64,000 nt of DNA from Aureimonas sp. AU12 (GTDB taxonomy: Bacteria > Pseudomonadota > Alphaproteobacteria > Rhizobiales > Rhizobiaceae). The notes under the pieces were generated by a model. The model was not told the DNA's origin and made no database searches. It saw only the letters and a program-made list of their open reading frames with translations. The stretch covers positions 62,001 through 126,000 of the forward strand of contig NZ_BBWH01000027.1 of NCBI RefSeq assembly GCF_001463705.1. The letters run 5' to 3'. The position numbers and the translations under genes are program-made. Shown in pieces: positions 36,515 to 45,235 of the stretch (within the stretch, counting starts at the first letter, position 1; every line of letters starts with the position of its first letter).

Positions 36515-37401
36515 GCGGCAGCTCCCGCGCGGCCCTTGCGGAAGTATTCGGCGTAGATCCAGGGCGCGAGCACGGCGAGGACGGTGACGAGCATGACGCT
36601 CGAGGCGGCGGTCGCCAGCCCGATGTTCTGCCGGGCGAAGAGATAGTCCATCACGAACTTGGCCGGCACGATCGTCGCCGTTCCCGGCCCGCCATCGGTC
36701 AGCGCCACAACGAGGTCGTAGACCTTGACCACCGCGATCGAGAGGAGGACGACGGAGGTGATGATGACCGGGCGCAGCATCGGCAGGATGATCGAGAGAT
36801 AGACCCGCCAGGGCGCAATGCCGTCGATGCGCGCTGCCTTCCAGAGATCCTCGTCGATGCCGCGCAGCCCTGCCAGCATCAGGGCCATGACGAGGCCGGA
36901 CGAATGCCAGATGCCGGCGATCACCACGGCGTAGATCGCCATGTCGCGCTGCACGATCCAGTCGAAGGAGAAGGAGGTCCAGCCGAGTTCGCGCACGCTG
37001 TGCTGGATGCCGAGCGCCGGGTTCATCATCCACTGCCAGATCAGGCCGGTGACGATGAAGCTCATTGCGTGCGGATAGAGGAAGATCGTGCGCAGCCCGT
37101 CCTCGCCGCGCACCCGCTGGTCGATCGCCACCGCCAGCAGAAAGCCGAGGACGAGGCAGCCGGCGATGAAGATCAGGCCGAACACCACCATGTTCTGCAC
37201 CGAGAGGAGCCAGCGCGCGTCCGAAAACAGCCGCGCGTATTGCTCCCAGCCGACGAAATCGTTGACCGGTAGAAGGCGCGAACTCGTGAACGAGATCCAG
37301 ATCGTCCAGAGCATCGTGCCGACATAGGCGACGAGGACGACGAGGACTGCGGGCAGGAGGGCGAGATGCGGCGCGGGGTTGCGCCGGCGGATGGCGGACA
37401 T
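36511..37401 (-). CDS. sugar ABC transporter permease (MalF type)
   Basis: Inner-membrane permease of 296 residues with six helices, starting MSAIRRRNPAPHLALLPAVLVV. The EAA loop reads LRGIDEDLWKAARIDGIAPWRVYLSIILPMLRP. GGAGGA lies about ten bases before the ATG. It follows the binding-protein gene after a 183-base spacer with a strong hairpin, and is coupled to the second permease by an ATGA overlap. Confidence 0.94.
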   Translation of the reverse strand: MSAIRRRNPAPHLALLPAVLVVLVAYVGTMLWTIWISFTSSRLLPVNDFVGWEQYARLFSDARWLLSVQNMVVFGLIFIAGCLVLGFLLAVAIDQRVRGEDGLRTIFLYPHAMSFIVTGLIWQWMMNPALGIQHSVRELGWTSFSFDWIVQRDMAIYAVVIAGIWHSSGLVMALMLAGLRGIDEDLWKAARIDGIAPWRVYLSIILPMLRPVIITSVVLLSIAVVKVYDLVVALTDGGPGTATIVPAKFVMDYLFARQNIGLATAASSVMLVTVLAVLAPWIYAEYFRKGRAGAAA

Positions 37402-37463
37402 GGCGGGACATTCCTCCGGGTACGGGTCCCCGGCGCCGAAGACCCCTTGCAGGGTGCCTCCTG

Positions 37464-37491
37464 CCGATGGGGCGGGGCCGATGGGGCGGGG
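37464..37491. repeat. two tandem copies of a 14-base unit
   Basis: CCGATGGGGCGGGG is present twice head to tail (37464-37477 and 37478-37491) in the spacer between binding-protein and permease genes, just beside a hairpin. Confidence 0.8.
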
Positions 37492-37492
37492 C

Positions 37493-37521
37493 CGGCGCGC
37501 GCTGGAACGAAGCGCGCGCCG
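37493..37521 (-). promoter_or_regulatory. intercistronic hairpin between binding protein and permeases
   Basis: An 11-bp perfect stem, CGGCGCGCGCT and AGCGCGCGCCG, around GGAACGA, with no following T-run. In the leftward mRNA it lies about 65 bases after the binding-protein stop. Hairpins here commonly stabilise the upstream message, so the binding protein is made in excess over the permeases. Confidence 0.6.
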
Positions 37522-37584
37522 CTGCCCGGGGAGGGGAAGGCGGGAGGGCCGGACGATCGGTCCGGCGCGGCCCGCCTCGCGCGG

Positions 37585-38838
37585 TCAGGTGCCGGAGGTC
37601 ACGGCGTCGGTGAAGGCGTCGACGAAGGACTGGGCGTCGGCGTCCTTCGTGCTGAAATAGTCCGTCACCGCATCGCGGATCGCGCCCACCGTGTCGGCGG
37701 AGGCGAAGAAGTTGATCGAGGGGATCTGCATGGCGGGATCGCGCACGAGCGCGATGCCCTTCTGGGCGCAGGGGTCGAGCGCGCTGGTGTCGACATCGGT
37801 GCGCACCGGGATCGAACCCTTCTTCTGGCTGAACTCGACCTGCGTGACGGGGTCGAGCATCGTCCTGGCCAGAAGCGCCTGCGCCGCGGTCGGCGCGGTG
37901 GCGTCGCCGGACTTGGGAAAGACGAAGACGTCGCCGCCCATCACGTAGCCCTGGCCGCCCGGCACGAGGGCGCAGCCCGCCTTGTCGCCGCCCGGCGCCA
38001 TGCCGGCCTTGATGAAGTCGCCCTTCGCCCAGTCGCCCATGATCTGTAGGCCGGCCTGGCCCGAGATCACCATCGAGGTCGCGTCGTTCCAGGCGCGGCC
38101 GGGGGCCCCGGCATCGACATAGTCGCGCAGTCGACCGAAGGTCTCGGCCACCTTGAGAAATTCCGGCGAGGCGAGGGCCGCCTCGTCGCGGTCGCGGTAG
38201 ACCTTGAGGAAGAGATCCTTGCCGCCCTGCCCGAGCAGCACGGCATCGAAGACCAGCGCCTCCTGCCAGGACTGGCCGCCCCAGGCGATGGGTGTGACGC
38301 CGGCGGCCTTCAGCGTGTCGAGATCGGCAAAGAGCGCGTCGAAGCTCGCGGGCTCCTCGGTGATCCCGGCTTTGGCGAACACGTCCTTGTTGTAGAACAT
38401 CCAGTTCTGGCCGTGAATGTTCACCGGCACGGCGTAGAACTTGCCCTCGCGCGAGGCGGCCTCGACCACTGCGGCGGGCATCACCTCGGCCCACTTGCCC
38501 TCGGTGGCGACCGACGACATGTCGGCGAGAAGGCCCTGTCCGACGAGATCGTCGAACTGGCGGCCGGTGTTGAACTGGCTGGCGCCGGGCGGATTGCCGC
38601 CGACGATGCGGTTGATGGCGGCGGCGCGGGCCGCATCGCCGCCGGCGACGGCATTGTCGACCCACTGTCCGCCCGCTGCGTCGAAGCGCTCGGCGAAGAC
38701 CTTGACCGCGGCGGCCTCGCCGCCGGACGTCCACCAGTGGATGACTTCGGTGGGGGGCGCAGCCTGCGCCATGGCGGATCCGGCGCACAGGCTCGCGACC
38801 GCGCAGCCCAGAAGGGCGCGCTTCAACAGCGTCGACAT
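37585..38838 (-). CDS. sugar ABC transporter substrate-binding protein (glucose-type)
   Basis: Periplasmic binding protein of 417 residues, family 1. Signal peptide ALLGCAVASLCAGSAMAQA, then VIHWWTSGGEAAAVKVFAERF, VAGGDAARAAAINRIVGGNPPGASQFN and IPVNIHGQNWMFYNKDVF-like blocks that resemble glucose/mannose-binding proteins such as GtsA. GGGAGGAG precedes the ATG by about five bases. First gene of the leftward operon, under two LacI palindromes. The real ligand may be a glucoside or another hexose, given the downstream dehydrogenase and isomerase. Confidence 0.93.
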   Translation of the reverse strand: MSTLLKRALLGCAVASLCAGSAMAQAAPPTEVIHWWTSGGEAAAVKVFAERFDAAGGQWVDNAVAGGDAARAAAINRIVGGNPPGASQFNTGRQFDDLVGQGLLADMSSVATEGKWAEVMPAAVVEAASREGKFYAVPVNIHGQNWMFYNKDVFAKAGITEEPASFDALFADLDTLKAAGVTPIAWGGQSWQEALVFDAVLLGQGGKDLFLKVYRDRDEAALASPEFLKVAETFGRLRDYVDAGAPGRAWNDATSMVISGQAGLQIMGDWAKGDFIKAGMAPGGDKAGCALVPGGQGYVMGGDVFVFPKSGDATAPTAAQALLARTMLDPVTQVEFSQKKGSIPVRTDVDTSALDPCAQKGIALVRDPAMQIPSINFFASADTVGAIRDAVTDYFSTKDADAQSFVDAFTDAVTSGT

Positions 38839-38876
38839 GCAGTCTCCTCCCAGAGATCGTCTGTTCCGATTATCTT

Positions 38877-38890
38877 TGTAATCGATTACA
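38877..38890. promoter_or_regulatory. LacI-family operator 1
   Basis: TGTAATCGATTACA is a perfect 14-base palindrome with the central CG typical of LacI/GalR sites, between the divergent binding-protein and LacI genes. A second, imperfect copy lies 34 bases away. Confidence 0.85.
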
Positions 38891-38911
38891 TCTGAAAGCG
38901 TATTCGCCTTC

Positions 38912-38926
38912 GAAATCGATTACAAG
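38912..38926. promoter_or_regulatory. LacI-family operator 2
   Basis: GAAATCGATTACAAG repeats the core AATCGATTACA of the neighbouring perfect palindrome, with the left arm degenerate. Two sites on roughly the same helix face would allow cooperative repression of both divergent promoters. Confidence 0.75.
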
Positions 38927-38957
38927 TAAGACGGGAAAAAATCGCAGGGACTTGATC

Positions 38958-40022
38958 GTGACGCCGCCGCAGCCGACCCGAGGACGAGACGGCGCACCGC
39001 GCATCGTCGACGTCGCCCGCCATGCGGGCGTCTCCACCGCCACCGTCAGCCGTGCGCTGGCGACGCCGGGCCAGGTGCGCCCGGAACTGCGCGAGCGCGT
39101 CGCGGCTGCGGTGCGGGCGCTCGGCTACACGCCGAACGCGGCGGCCCGGCAACTGCGGGGCGGGCGCTCGCGCATGATCCTCGTGGTGACGCTGAAACGC
39201 TGGAGCGCGCCGTTCTTCTCGGAGGTGTTGCGCGGCATCGACCACGAGCTGTCGCTCGACGGCTATTCGATGATCCTCGGCAATCTCGATCTCGACCGGG
39301 ACCGCGAGCGCCATGTCGTCGACATGATGTTCTCCGGCCATATCGACGGGGCGATCGCGCTGTCGGGGATCGTGGCGCGCTCGGAAGGGCGCACGATGCT
39401 CGATGCCGGGCTGCCGGTCGTCTCCATCTGCTCGGCCACGGCCGGCACGATGGCGGTGCTGACGGACGAGGGCGAGAGCATCGTCGCCGCCGCACGCCAT
39501 CTCGCCGGCGAGGGGCACCGCGACTTCGCCTACCTGTCGGGGCCGGCGGGCAACTACAACGACGCGGTGCGCGCCGAGGCGCTCGCCGCCTTCTTCGCCG
39601 GGCCGGAGGCCTCGGGACTGCGGCTGCGCCGGATCGAGGGCGATTTCACCACGCAGTCGGGGGCGCAGGCGGGGGCGCACTTCCTGACGCTGGACCCGCG
39701 CCCGACCGCCGTCCTCTGCTGCTCCGACGAGATGGCGATCGGCTTCATGAAGGTGGTGCAGGCCGGCGGCCTGGAGGTGCCTCGCGACGTGTCGGTCTTC
39801 GGCTTCGACGGGATCGAGTTCGCCGACTATTGCGAGCCGACGCTGACCACGGTGCGCCAGCCCCGTTTCGATCTCGGCCGCACCGGCGCGCGCCGGCTCC
39901 TCGACCGGCTGGCCGGCACCGCCCCCTCGGGCGACGCCCATCTGATCCTGCGCAACGAGTTGTCGATCCGGAACTCGACGGGGCCCGCGCCGGGTGTCGG
40001 CCGGGCACGCAGGACGGCGTGA
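38958..40022 (+). CDS. LacI-family repressor of the sugar operon
   Basis: Repressor of 354 residues. The N-terminal headpiece IVDVARHAGVSTATVSRAL contains the helix-turn-helix, the hinge helix is PNAAARQLRGGRS, and a periplasmic-binding-protein-like core follows. Start: AGGGA lies seven bases before a GTG at 38958; a TTG two codons upstream (38952) is only one base from it. The gene is divergent from the ABC operon with two matching operators between, so it is the local sugar sensor. Confidence 0.92.
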   Translation: MTPPQPTRGRDGAPRIVDVARHAGVSTATVSRALATPGQVRPELRERVAAAVRALGYTPNAAARQLRGGRSRMILVVTLKRWSAPFFSEVLRGIDHELSLDGYSMILGNLDLDRDRERHVVDMMFSGHIDGAIALSGIVARSEGRTMLDAGLPVVSICSATAGTMAVLTDEGESIVAAARHLAGEGHRDFAYLSGPAGNYNDAVRAEALAAFFAGPEASGLRLRRIEGDFTTQSGAQAGAHFLTLDPRPTAVLCCSDEMAIGFMKVVQAGGLEVPRDVSVFGFDGIEFADYCEPTLTTVRQPRFDLGRTGARRLLDRLAGTAPSGDAHLILRNELSIRNSTGPAPGVGRARRTA

Positions 40023-40304
40023 TCGCCCTCAGCCGGTGCGTCTCAGGTTCTCGGTGGGATCGCGGACACCGATGGGTTCGGCGAGACCGGGCAAGTGTTT
40101 GCAAGCCTTGCGACGCGGGAACCGTCGATCGGTCCTCGTTGCGCCACAAGTCGCTTCGAGAGACGCGCCTGGCGGACGGCGGATGGCGCGAGCCTGAAGC
40201 GGAGGAATCTATGATCCCGCCTCCAGTCGAGGTCGTCCGCTGCCGATCGTCCGATGGATGCTCGCCATGCATCCTGACGACTCGACGCCTGCATGTCGGT
40301 TGCA

Positions 40305-40314
40305 TTATCTATAA
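40305..40314. promoter_or_regulatory. BioR box at bioR
   Basis: TTATCTATAA fits the BioR consensus TTATMKATAA exactly and ends three bases before the bioR ATG. TATAAT (40310-40315), a perfect -10 hexamer, overlaps it, so BioR binding would block its own promoter. Confidence 0.85.
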
Positions 40315-40317
40315 TTC

Positions 40318-40941
40318 ATGAGCACCGCCAAAGCCGACACGATCGCCGCACGGATCAGCCGCGTCCTCGCCGATCGCATCATCGCGGGCGGGTTGGAGGC
40401 GGGCGCCAAACTGCGGCAGGACCATATCGCCGCTGAGTTCGAGGCGAGCCACGTCCCGGTCCGCGAGGCGTTCCGCCGGCTGGAGGCGCAGGGGCTGGTC
40501 GTCAGCGAACCGCGTCGCGGCGTTCGCGTCGCCGGCTTCAGCACCGAGGAGATCCGCGAGGTCGCGGAAATGCGGGCGGCGCTCGAAGTGCTGGCACTGC
40601 GCCACGCCGCGCCGCACCTGACGCAGGCCATTCTCGACCGGGCGGACGCCGCCACCCGCGACGGCGATCGGGCGGGTGACGTCCAGGCCTGGGAAGAGGC
40701 GAACCGGACGTTCCACCGGTTGATCCTGGCCCCCTGCCGCATGCCGCGGCTTCTTCGGTCGATCGACGATCTCCAGGCCGCGAGCGCGCGCTTCCTCTTC
40801 GCCGGCTGGAAGGCGGAATGGGAGGCGCCGACGGACCGGGACCACCGCGCCATCCTCGCGGCACTGCGCGCGGGCGACGTTGATCAGGCCGCCGTCGTTC
40901 TGGCGCGACATGTCCAGTGGACCGGCCCAAAAAATAGATAA
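40318..40941 (+). CDS. bioR: BioR, GntR-family biotin regulator
   Basis: GntR/FCD regulator of 207 residues: winged helix at about residues 8-72 (RIIAGGLEAGAKLRQDHIAAEFEASHVPVREAFRRLE) and FCD domain after it. Identification as BioR, the alphaproteobacterial biotin repressor, rests on family membership plus the flanking TTATCTATAA box and the bioY gene 115 bases downstream with its own box. No Shine-Dalgarno is visible and the -10 hexamer overlaps the space before the ATG, so translation may begin leaderless or further in. Confidence 0.88.
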   Translation: MSTAKADTIAARISRVLADRIIAGGLEAGAKLRQDHIAAEFEASHVPVREAFRRLEAQGLVVSEPRRGVRVAGFSTEEIREVAEMRAALEVLALRHAAPHLTQAILDRADAATRDGDRAGDVQAWEEANRTFHRLILAPCRMPRLLRSIDDLQAASARFLFAGWKAEWEAPTDRDHRAILAALRAGDVDQAAVVLARHVQWTGPKNR

Positions 40942-41035
40942 TCGCGGCGGAGCAGAGGAAGGCGAGACTGCGGAGCAAATTTTCGCATTGCCACGAGCCG
41001 CCGGCTGTGGATTCATGAGCGATAGTTTTTAAGAA

Positions 41036-41045
41036 TTATCTACAA
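41036..41045. promoter_or_regulatory. BioR box at bioY
   Basis: TTATCTACAA differs from TTATMKATAA at one base and lies 11 bases before the bioY start. A weaker 8/10 match, AAATAGATAA (40932-40941), overlaps the bioR stop codon. Confidence 0.75.
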
Positions 41046-41056
41046 AAAGAAAACCG

Positions 41057-41638
41057 ATGCCTATTTCAACGTCATCGCTCTTCGCCGCTCCCTTCGGTCG
41101 ACAGGATCGAAGCGCGGCATGGCAGGTCGCTGCGGTGGTTCTGGGAACGCTGGTTCTTGCGGCCTCCTCCCATGCGGAGGTTCCGATGGTTCCCGTGCCG
41201 ATCACGCTGCAGACCCTGGCCGTGACTCTGATCGGGGCGCTCTATGGATGGCGGCTCGGAGCCGTCACGATCCTGGCCTGGCTCGGGCAGGGCGCGCTCG
41301 GGTTTCCAGTTCTCGCCGGCGGGGCCTCGGGCCTCCATCACTTCGTCGGCGCCACCGGCGGCTACCTTCTCGCCTTCCCGATCGCGGGTGCCCTGACCGG
41401 CTGGCTCGTCGAGCGCGGCTGGAATGCCGGCCGCATTGGCCTCGCGTTCCTTGCGATGCTGTTTGGAAACATGGTCTGCCTGGCGCTCGGCGCCGCCTGG
41501 CTCGCCATTCTGATCGGCGGCTCGCAGGCGATCATGCTCGGGGTGGTCCCGTTCCTTCTCGGCGGCCTGCTGAAGTCGGCGCTCGGCGCGGCCGTCCTCG
41601 CGGTGCTCTCGCGGGGACCGCTGCGCCGCCGCGCATGA
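41057..41638 (+). CDS. bioY: BioY, biotin ECF transporter S component
   Basis: Membrane protein of 193 residues with about six helices. The motifs VPMVPVPITLQTLAVTLIGALYGWRLG and GGASGLHHFVGATGGYLLAFP are characteristic of BioY. BioY binds biotin alone or with BioM/BioN energising subunits; neither is adjacent, so it may act alone or borrow them. A BioR box just upstream indicates repression when biotin is plentiful. The stop overlaps the next ATG (ATGA). Confidence 0.95.
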   Translation: MPISTSSLFAAPFGRQDRSAAWQVAAVVLGTLVLAASSHAEVPMVPVPITLQTLAVTLIGALYGWRLGAVTILAWLGQGALGFPVLAGGASGLHHFVGATGGYLLAFPIAGALTGWLVERGWNAGRIGLAFLAMLFGNMVCLALGAAWLAILIGGSQAIMLGVVPFLLGGLLKSALGAAVLAVLSRGPLRRRA

Positions 41639-42063
41639 CGATCCGGCTTCGGCCGCATCATCTGCTGTGTCTGTTGACCTATGTGGGGAAGGGCTACAGC
41701 CCGGCCTTCACGGCGAACTACGATGCGATCGCGGCGCGAATGGCCGGGCGTGAGCCGATCGTCATCGTCGACGGACCCGACGACATCTGCCGGCCGCTCC
41801 TCGGTGATCCCGATGTCCATTGCCGGCGCGCCGGCGTGCGCGAGAGAGACGCCCAGGCGGCGAAGGACGTGAGCGCCCTCCTCGGACATTCCATCGTGCC
41901 GGACGCCGCATTCGTCCTCGATGCCCCGACACTCGGCCGACTTCGCGCGTCCTTCGCCGCACGAACGATCCGCTCGGCCTGCGTCGGCTGCGAGTGGAGC
42001 GCGCTCTGCTCGACGGTCGCAGACAGCGAGTTCGCCGGCGTGAAGATCGTGCATGTCCGATGA
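41635..42063 (+). CDS. DUF1284-domain protein
   Basis: Conserved protein of 142 residues; DUF1284 members start MTIRLRPHHLLCLLTYVGKGYSPAF, as here. It has several Cys: HLLCLL near the start, DDIC and VHCRR mid-protein and CVGCEWSALC near the end, a pattern that could bind metal or an Fe-S cluster, though that is unproven. The ATG overlaps the bioY stop, so it is translated with bioY and falls under BioR control. Function unknown; the coupling suggests a link to biotin or a biotin-dependent process. Confidence 0.85.
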   Translation: MTIRLRPHHLLCLLTYVGKGYSPAFTANYDAIAARMAGREPIVIVDGPDDICRPLLGDPDVHCRRAGVRERDAQAAKDVSALLGHSIVPDAAFVLDAPTLGRLRASFAARTIRSACVGCEWSALCSTVADSEFAGVKIVHVR

Positions 42064-42119
42064 TGTGGGCTCGCCGGACACGTCCTCCCCCCGCGGGCGG
42101 GACCTGACTCTCAAACGAC

Positions 42120-42156
42120 AACGCCCTTGCCGGGGGAGGACCGGCAAGGGCGTTTT
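42120..42156 (+). terminator. terminator of the bioY-DUF1284 operon
   Basis: A 14-bp perfect stem, AACGCCCTTGCCGG and CCGGCAAGGGCGTT, with loop GGGAGGA and a short T-run (TTTT counting the stem end). It lies about 55 bases after the DUF1284 stop. Confidence 0.9.
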
Positions 42157-42244
42157 GGTGTGGCCAGCAACGGTTGGGAGGACCCGTGCGGCCCGTCCGC
42201 GGCTGTCGTCGGGAGGAACGATCGCCGCGATGTTCTGGAAGTCG

Positions 42245-42388
42245 TCAGCGCACCGACTGGCGGGCGAGGGCCGGGATCTCGGACCGCGAGATGCCGAGGT
42301 CGGCGAGTTCGCGATGGGACAGACGGTTCAACTCGGCCGCCGTGTTGCGATACTGGCGCCAGGTCTGGAAGGAGCGAGCGATGCTCAT
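42245..42388 (-). CDS. DUF1127-family small protein (47 aa)
   Basis: A 47-residue protein, MSIARSFQTWRQYRNTAAEL followed by NRLSHRELADLGISRSEIPALARQSVR. The R-x-L/L-DIGI-R-type block (RELADLGISRSEI) is the DUF1127 signature; members are abundant in Hyphomicrobiales, and some bind RNA or affect phosphate and carbon metabolism. AAAGGA lies six or seven bases before the ATG. It reads against the bioY operon and ends about 90 bases past that operon's terminator. Confidence 0.85.
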   Translation of the reverse strand: MSIARSFQTWRQYRNTAAELNRLSHRELADLGISRSEIPALARQSVR

Positions 42389-43183
42389 GGGATGGTCCTT
42401 TCGGGCGGCTTCTCGTCGGTGGAAGCCGGTGCGGTTCGTTTCGACATCTCCAACATAGCCATCGAACCCGCCGGGCAGTAGCGCTCAGCGGGAATGGCAG
42501 CCCCCCGGTTCTTCGCTATCCACATCGCGCAAGGCACCCTTGCAGAAATGAAGGAGGGCGCGTCGGGTACGAAAAAGCCGCCTGGGATCGCTCCCGGCGG
42601 CTCTGCGTCTCCGAAGAGATGTGCGGCCTCCTCGTCTCAACTCGCCAGTACATCCGTGGTCGGCTGGGACTGGAGGCCTTGGACCGCATCGACCCTTTGA
42701 CGGGGACGCGTTGCACAAAACAGATGTGGGGGAGGCTGCTCACCGTTTCAAGATCCCGCTCGACGCCGGGATGATGGCCGGCGGTTCGTTTACCAGGCCT
42801 CGTCACCGAACCCGCAGGGTCTGTACGCCTGGTCCCAGCGCCAGGTGGCCGAGATGCTCGGCGTGAACTGTTGGTCTGTTGTGCGCGATTGTCTTGATCC
42901 GCCACACCTGGAAAGCGGATTCAGACGAAAGATCGTAATCCCGTCATCATCAGATCTGCAGCGTCAGGTTGAATTGGCTACATCCAGACTTTCATCTCCA
43001 GAGCGTACAACACAACTGAAGATCGTTGCCAAGACAGAGAAGATTTGATTGCAGGCAAATAGTCAGTCCGAGAGTCTGTTACAGGTGACGACTTGCAGCA
43101 GCTCTTGAAGAGCTTGTTAGGGTTGGGCGGCTATGAAGACTGCAGGGGAGATCAACATATCTTCTTAAAGGGAAGCTGAGCTT
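42389..43183. other. 795-base region without recognisable genes, AT-richer at right
   Basis: No convincing gene. The left half is GC-rich and contains a leftward intrinsic terminator (42572-42602) with no gene feeding it. From about 42880 to 43180 the G+C content falls visibly. AGCTCTTGAAGAGCT (43100-43114) is an inverted repeat about 70 bases before the chemoreceptor start. Frames at 42845-43048 (67 codons) and 42516-42905 look random. Confidence 0.5.
42572..42602 (-). terminator. orphan leftward intrinsic terminator
   Basis: Read leftward: AGCCGCC, GGG, loop, CCC, A bulge, GGCGGCT, then five T. Stem of ten pairs with one bulge. No protein gene on that strand ends before it, so it may terminate a small RNA made from the 42600-43180 region. 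Confidence 0.7.
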
Positions 43184-45235
43184 ATGAAGATCCGCATTGG
43201 GACGAAACTGGGTGCCGGATTTACCGGCGTTCTCCTGATGACGACGGCTGTCGGCTATTTCGGCATCCAATCGCTCTCCGACAGCAACACCCAACTGAAC
43301 CAGTTCGCGCAGCGGCCGTTCGAGCAGGTGCAGGGCCTGGGCGGGCTGTCCGCCAATCTGGAAGCGATGCGACGCTTTGCTCGCAGTACCATGTCCGAGC
43401 CGACGCCCGAGAAGAAGGCGGCTCAGATGAAGGCGTATCAGGAAGCGTGGACGCGCATGATGGCGTCGCTCGACCGGTACGAGGCCGGCGTGAAGACGCA
43501 GGATGGCAAGCTGGCGATGGCCGAGCTCCGCCCGACGGTCGTTGCGCTGCGACCCGTCACCGACAAGATCATGGCCGACGCGATGCTGGTCAATCCGAAC
43601 GCGGCGCAGGACATCCTGGCGCTCGGCGAGGGGGATCTCGCGAAGGTCCAGACGCAGCTGGAAGCTCTGCGCGCCAAGCTTCCCGCCACCGATCTGGGGC
43701 CGCAGGCCGAGCGCATCCTGTTCGAAACCGAACGCGCCATCCTGACCTCGGTTCTGGCGACACTCCGGATCGTCGTCGACGCCAACACCGACAAGATGCA
43801 GTCCGGCAACGTGAAGCTCAACGACCTGATGACGTTGGTTCGCGGCAACATCGATCGTCTTCGCGCGATCCTTCCCGCCGCCCAGCAAACGGACATCGAT
43901 CAGCTGGCGAGCGGCGTCGCGACACTCTTCGCCGACCTGCGGGCCGGCGGCGACGAAGGGCTGGCGAACCGCAGCGCACGTGTCGGCCAGGCGCTCGTCG
44001 AGAACCAGCGTCCGGCCACCGCCGCCATCGCCAAGATCGTGGACGAACTGACGGTGAGGGCGAACCAGAGGTCCGATGCGTTCCTGGCCCAGTCGGAAGC
44101 GAGCTATCTCGCCGCGCGCAACCTGTCGATCGCCCTGGTGATCGCGGCCGTGCTGACGGGCGCCGCCGTCGCGATCTGGCTCTCGCTCTCGACGGCGCGT
44201 CGCCTGCGACGCTCCGTGGCCTTCGCGGAAGCGATCGGAACCGGCGATCTGACGCGGAATGCCGACACCAAGGGGTCGGACGAGATCGCCGATCTGCAAC
44301 GCGCCATGGGCGAGATGGCAGGCAAGCTGCGCGAGATCGTGACGGATGTGCGCGCATCCGCCGATCAGGTGGCGTCGGGCTCGACGCAATCGGCGGCGAC
44401 GGCCGAGCAGCTGTCATCCGGCTCGACCGAGCAGGCCGCGGCCTCTGAAGAGGCATCCGCCGCCGTCGAGCAGATGACGGCCAATGTCCGCCAGAACTCG
44501 GACAATGCCACGCAGACCGAGAAGATCGCGGTCTCGGCGGCCGAGAACGCCGAGCGCTCGGGCATCGCGGTCGCCAAGTCGGTGGTGGCGATGCAGACGA
44601 TCGCCCAGAAGATCGCGGTGGTGCAGGAGATCGCCCGCCAGACCGATCTCTTGGCACTGAACGCCGCGATCGAGGCGGCCCGGGCCGGCCAGCACGGCAA
44701 GGGCTTCGCGGTGGTGGCATCGGAAGTGCGCAAGCTCGCCGAGCGCAGCCAGGAGGCGGCGACCGAGATCAACACCCTTTCGACGGACACGCTGGTGGTG
44801 GCCGAGGAAGCCGGGATGCTGTTGAAGCAGCTTGTTCCCGACATCCAGCGCACGGCCGAGCTCATTGCCGAGATCTCGGCGGCCTGCCGCGAGCAGTCGG
44901 TGGGCACCGAGCAGATCAACCAGGCGATCGTCCAACTCGACCAGGTGACGCAGGCCAATGCCGCGGCGGCCAACGAGATGTCGGCGACGGCCTCGCAGCT
45001 GTCCGCGGAAGCGGGCCGGCTGAGCGAGCGCGCCGGCTTCTTCCGGACCGAACCGTCGTCCACCATGCCGGCCGCCGGACCGGGTGCAACCCGCGGCGAC
45101 GCGGTCCGCGCCCTTCAGGAGCGGGTCAGCGAGTTCGGCGCCCGACACGGCTCCAGGCCGCATGCCTCGCAGGCCCATGGCCAGAAGGGCACCGACCTCG
45201 ATCTCGGCGGCCGCTTCGAGCGCATGAGCGCCTGA
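43184..45235 (+). CDS. methyl-accepting chemotaxis protein (second paralogue)
   Basis: Chemoreceptor of 683 residues, same architecture as the protein at 9611: TM1 ([15 protein letters not shown]), helical periplasmic sensor of about 270 residues, TM2, HAMP, and the signalling tip [21 protein letters not shown]. The two share the motif [13 protein letters not shown] at the membrane exit, RPFEQVQG in the sensor and a common FERMSA/FEKMSA end. Signalling domains are nearly identical while the sensor parts have diverged, which suggests duplication followed by ligand specialisation. No CheR-tether pentapeptide. Confidence 0.94.
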   Translation: MKIRIGTKLGAGFTGVLLMTTAVGYFGIQSLSDSNTQLNQFAQRPFEQVQGLGGLSANLEAMRRFARSTMSEPTPEKKAAQMKAYQEAWTRMMASLDRYEAGVKTQDGKLAMAELRPTVVALRPVTDKIMADAMLVNPNAAQDILALGEGDLAKVQTQLEALRAKLPATDLGPQAERILFETERAILTSVLATLRIVVDANTDKMQSGNVKLNDLMTLVRGNIDRLRAILPAAQQTDIDQLASGVATLFADLRAGGDEGLANRSARVGQALVENQRPATAAIAKIVDELTVRANQRSDAFLAQSEASYLAARNLSIALVIAAVLTGAAVAIWLSLSTARRLRRSVAFAEAIGTGDLTRNADTKGSDEIADLQRAMGEMAGKLREIVTDVRASADQVASGSTQSAATAEQLSSGSTEQAAASEEASAAVEQMTANVRQNSDNATQTEKIAVSAAENAERSGIAVAKSVVAMQTIAQKIAVVQEIARQTDLLALNAAIEAARAGQHGKGFAVVASEVRKLAERSQEAATEINTLSTDTLVVAEEAGMLLKQLVPDIQRTAELIAEISAACREQSVGTEQINQAIVQLDQVTQANAAAANEMSATASQLSAEAGRLSERAGFFRTEPSSTMPAAGPGATRGDAVRALQERVSEFGARHGSRPHASQAHGQKGTDLDLGGRFERMSA

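Noticed and set aside
42740-43048. Possible relic gene before the second chemoreceptor (frame with FVYQASSPNPQGLYAWSQRQ)
   Set aside because: Only a short stretch looks protein-like and I could not match it to a family; the composition shift to lower GC at 42880 breaks it.
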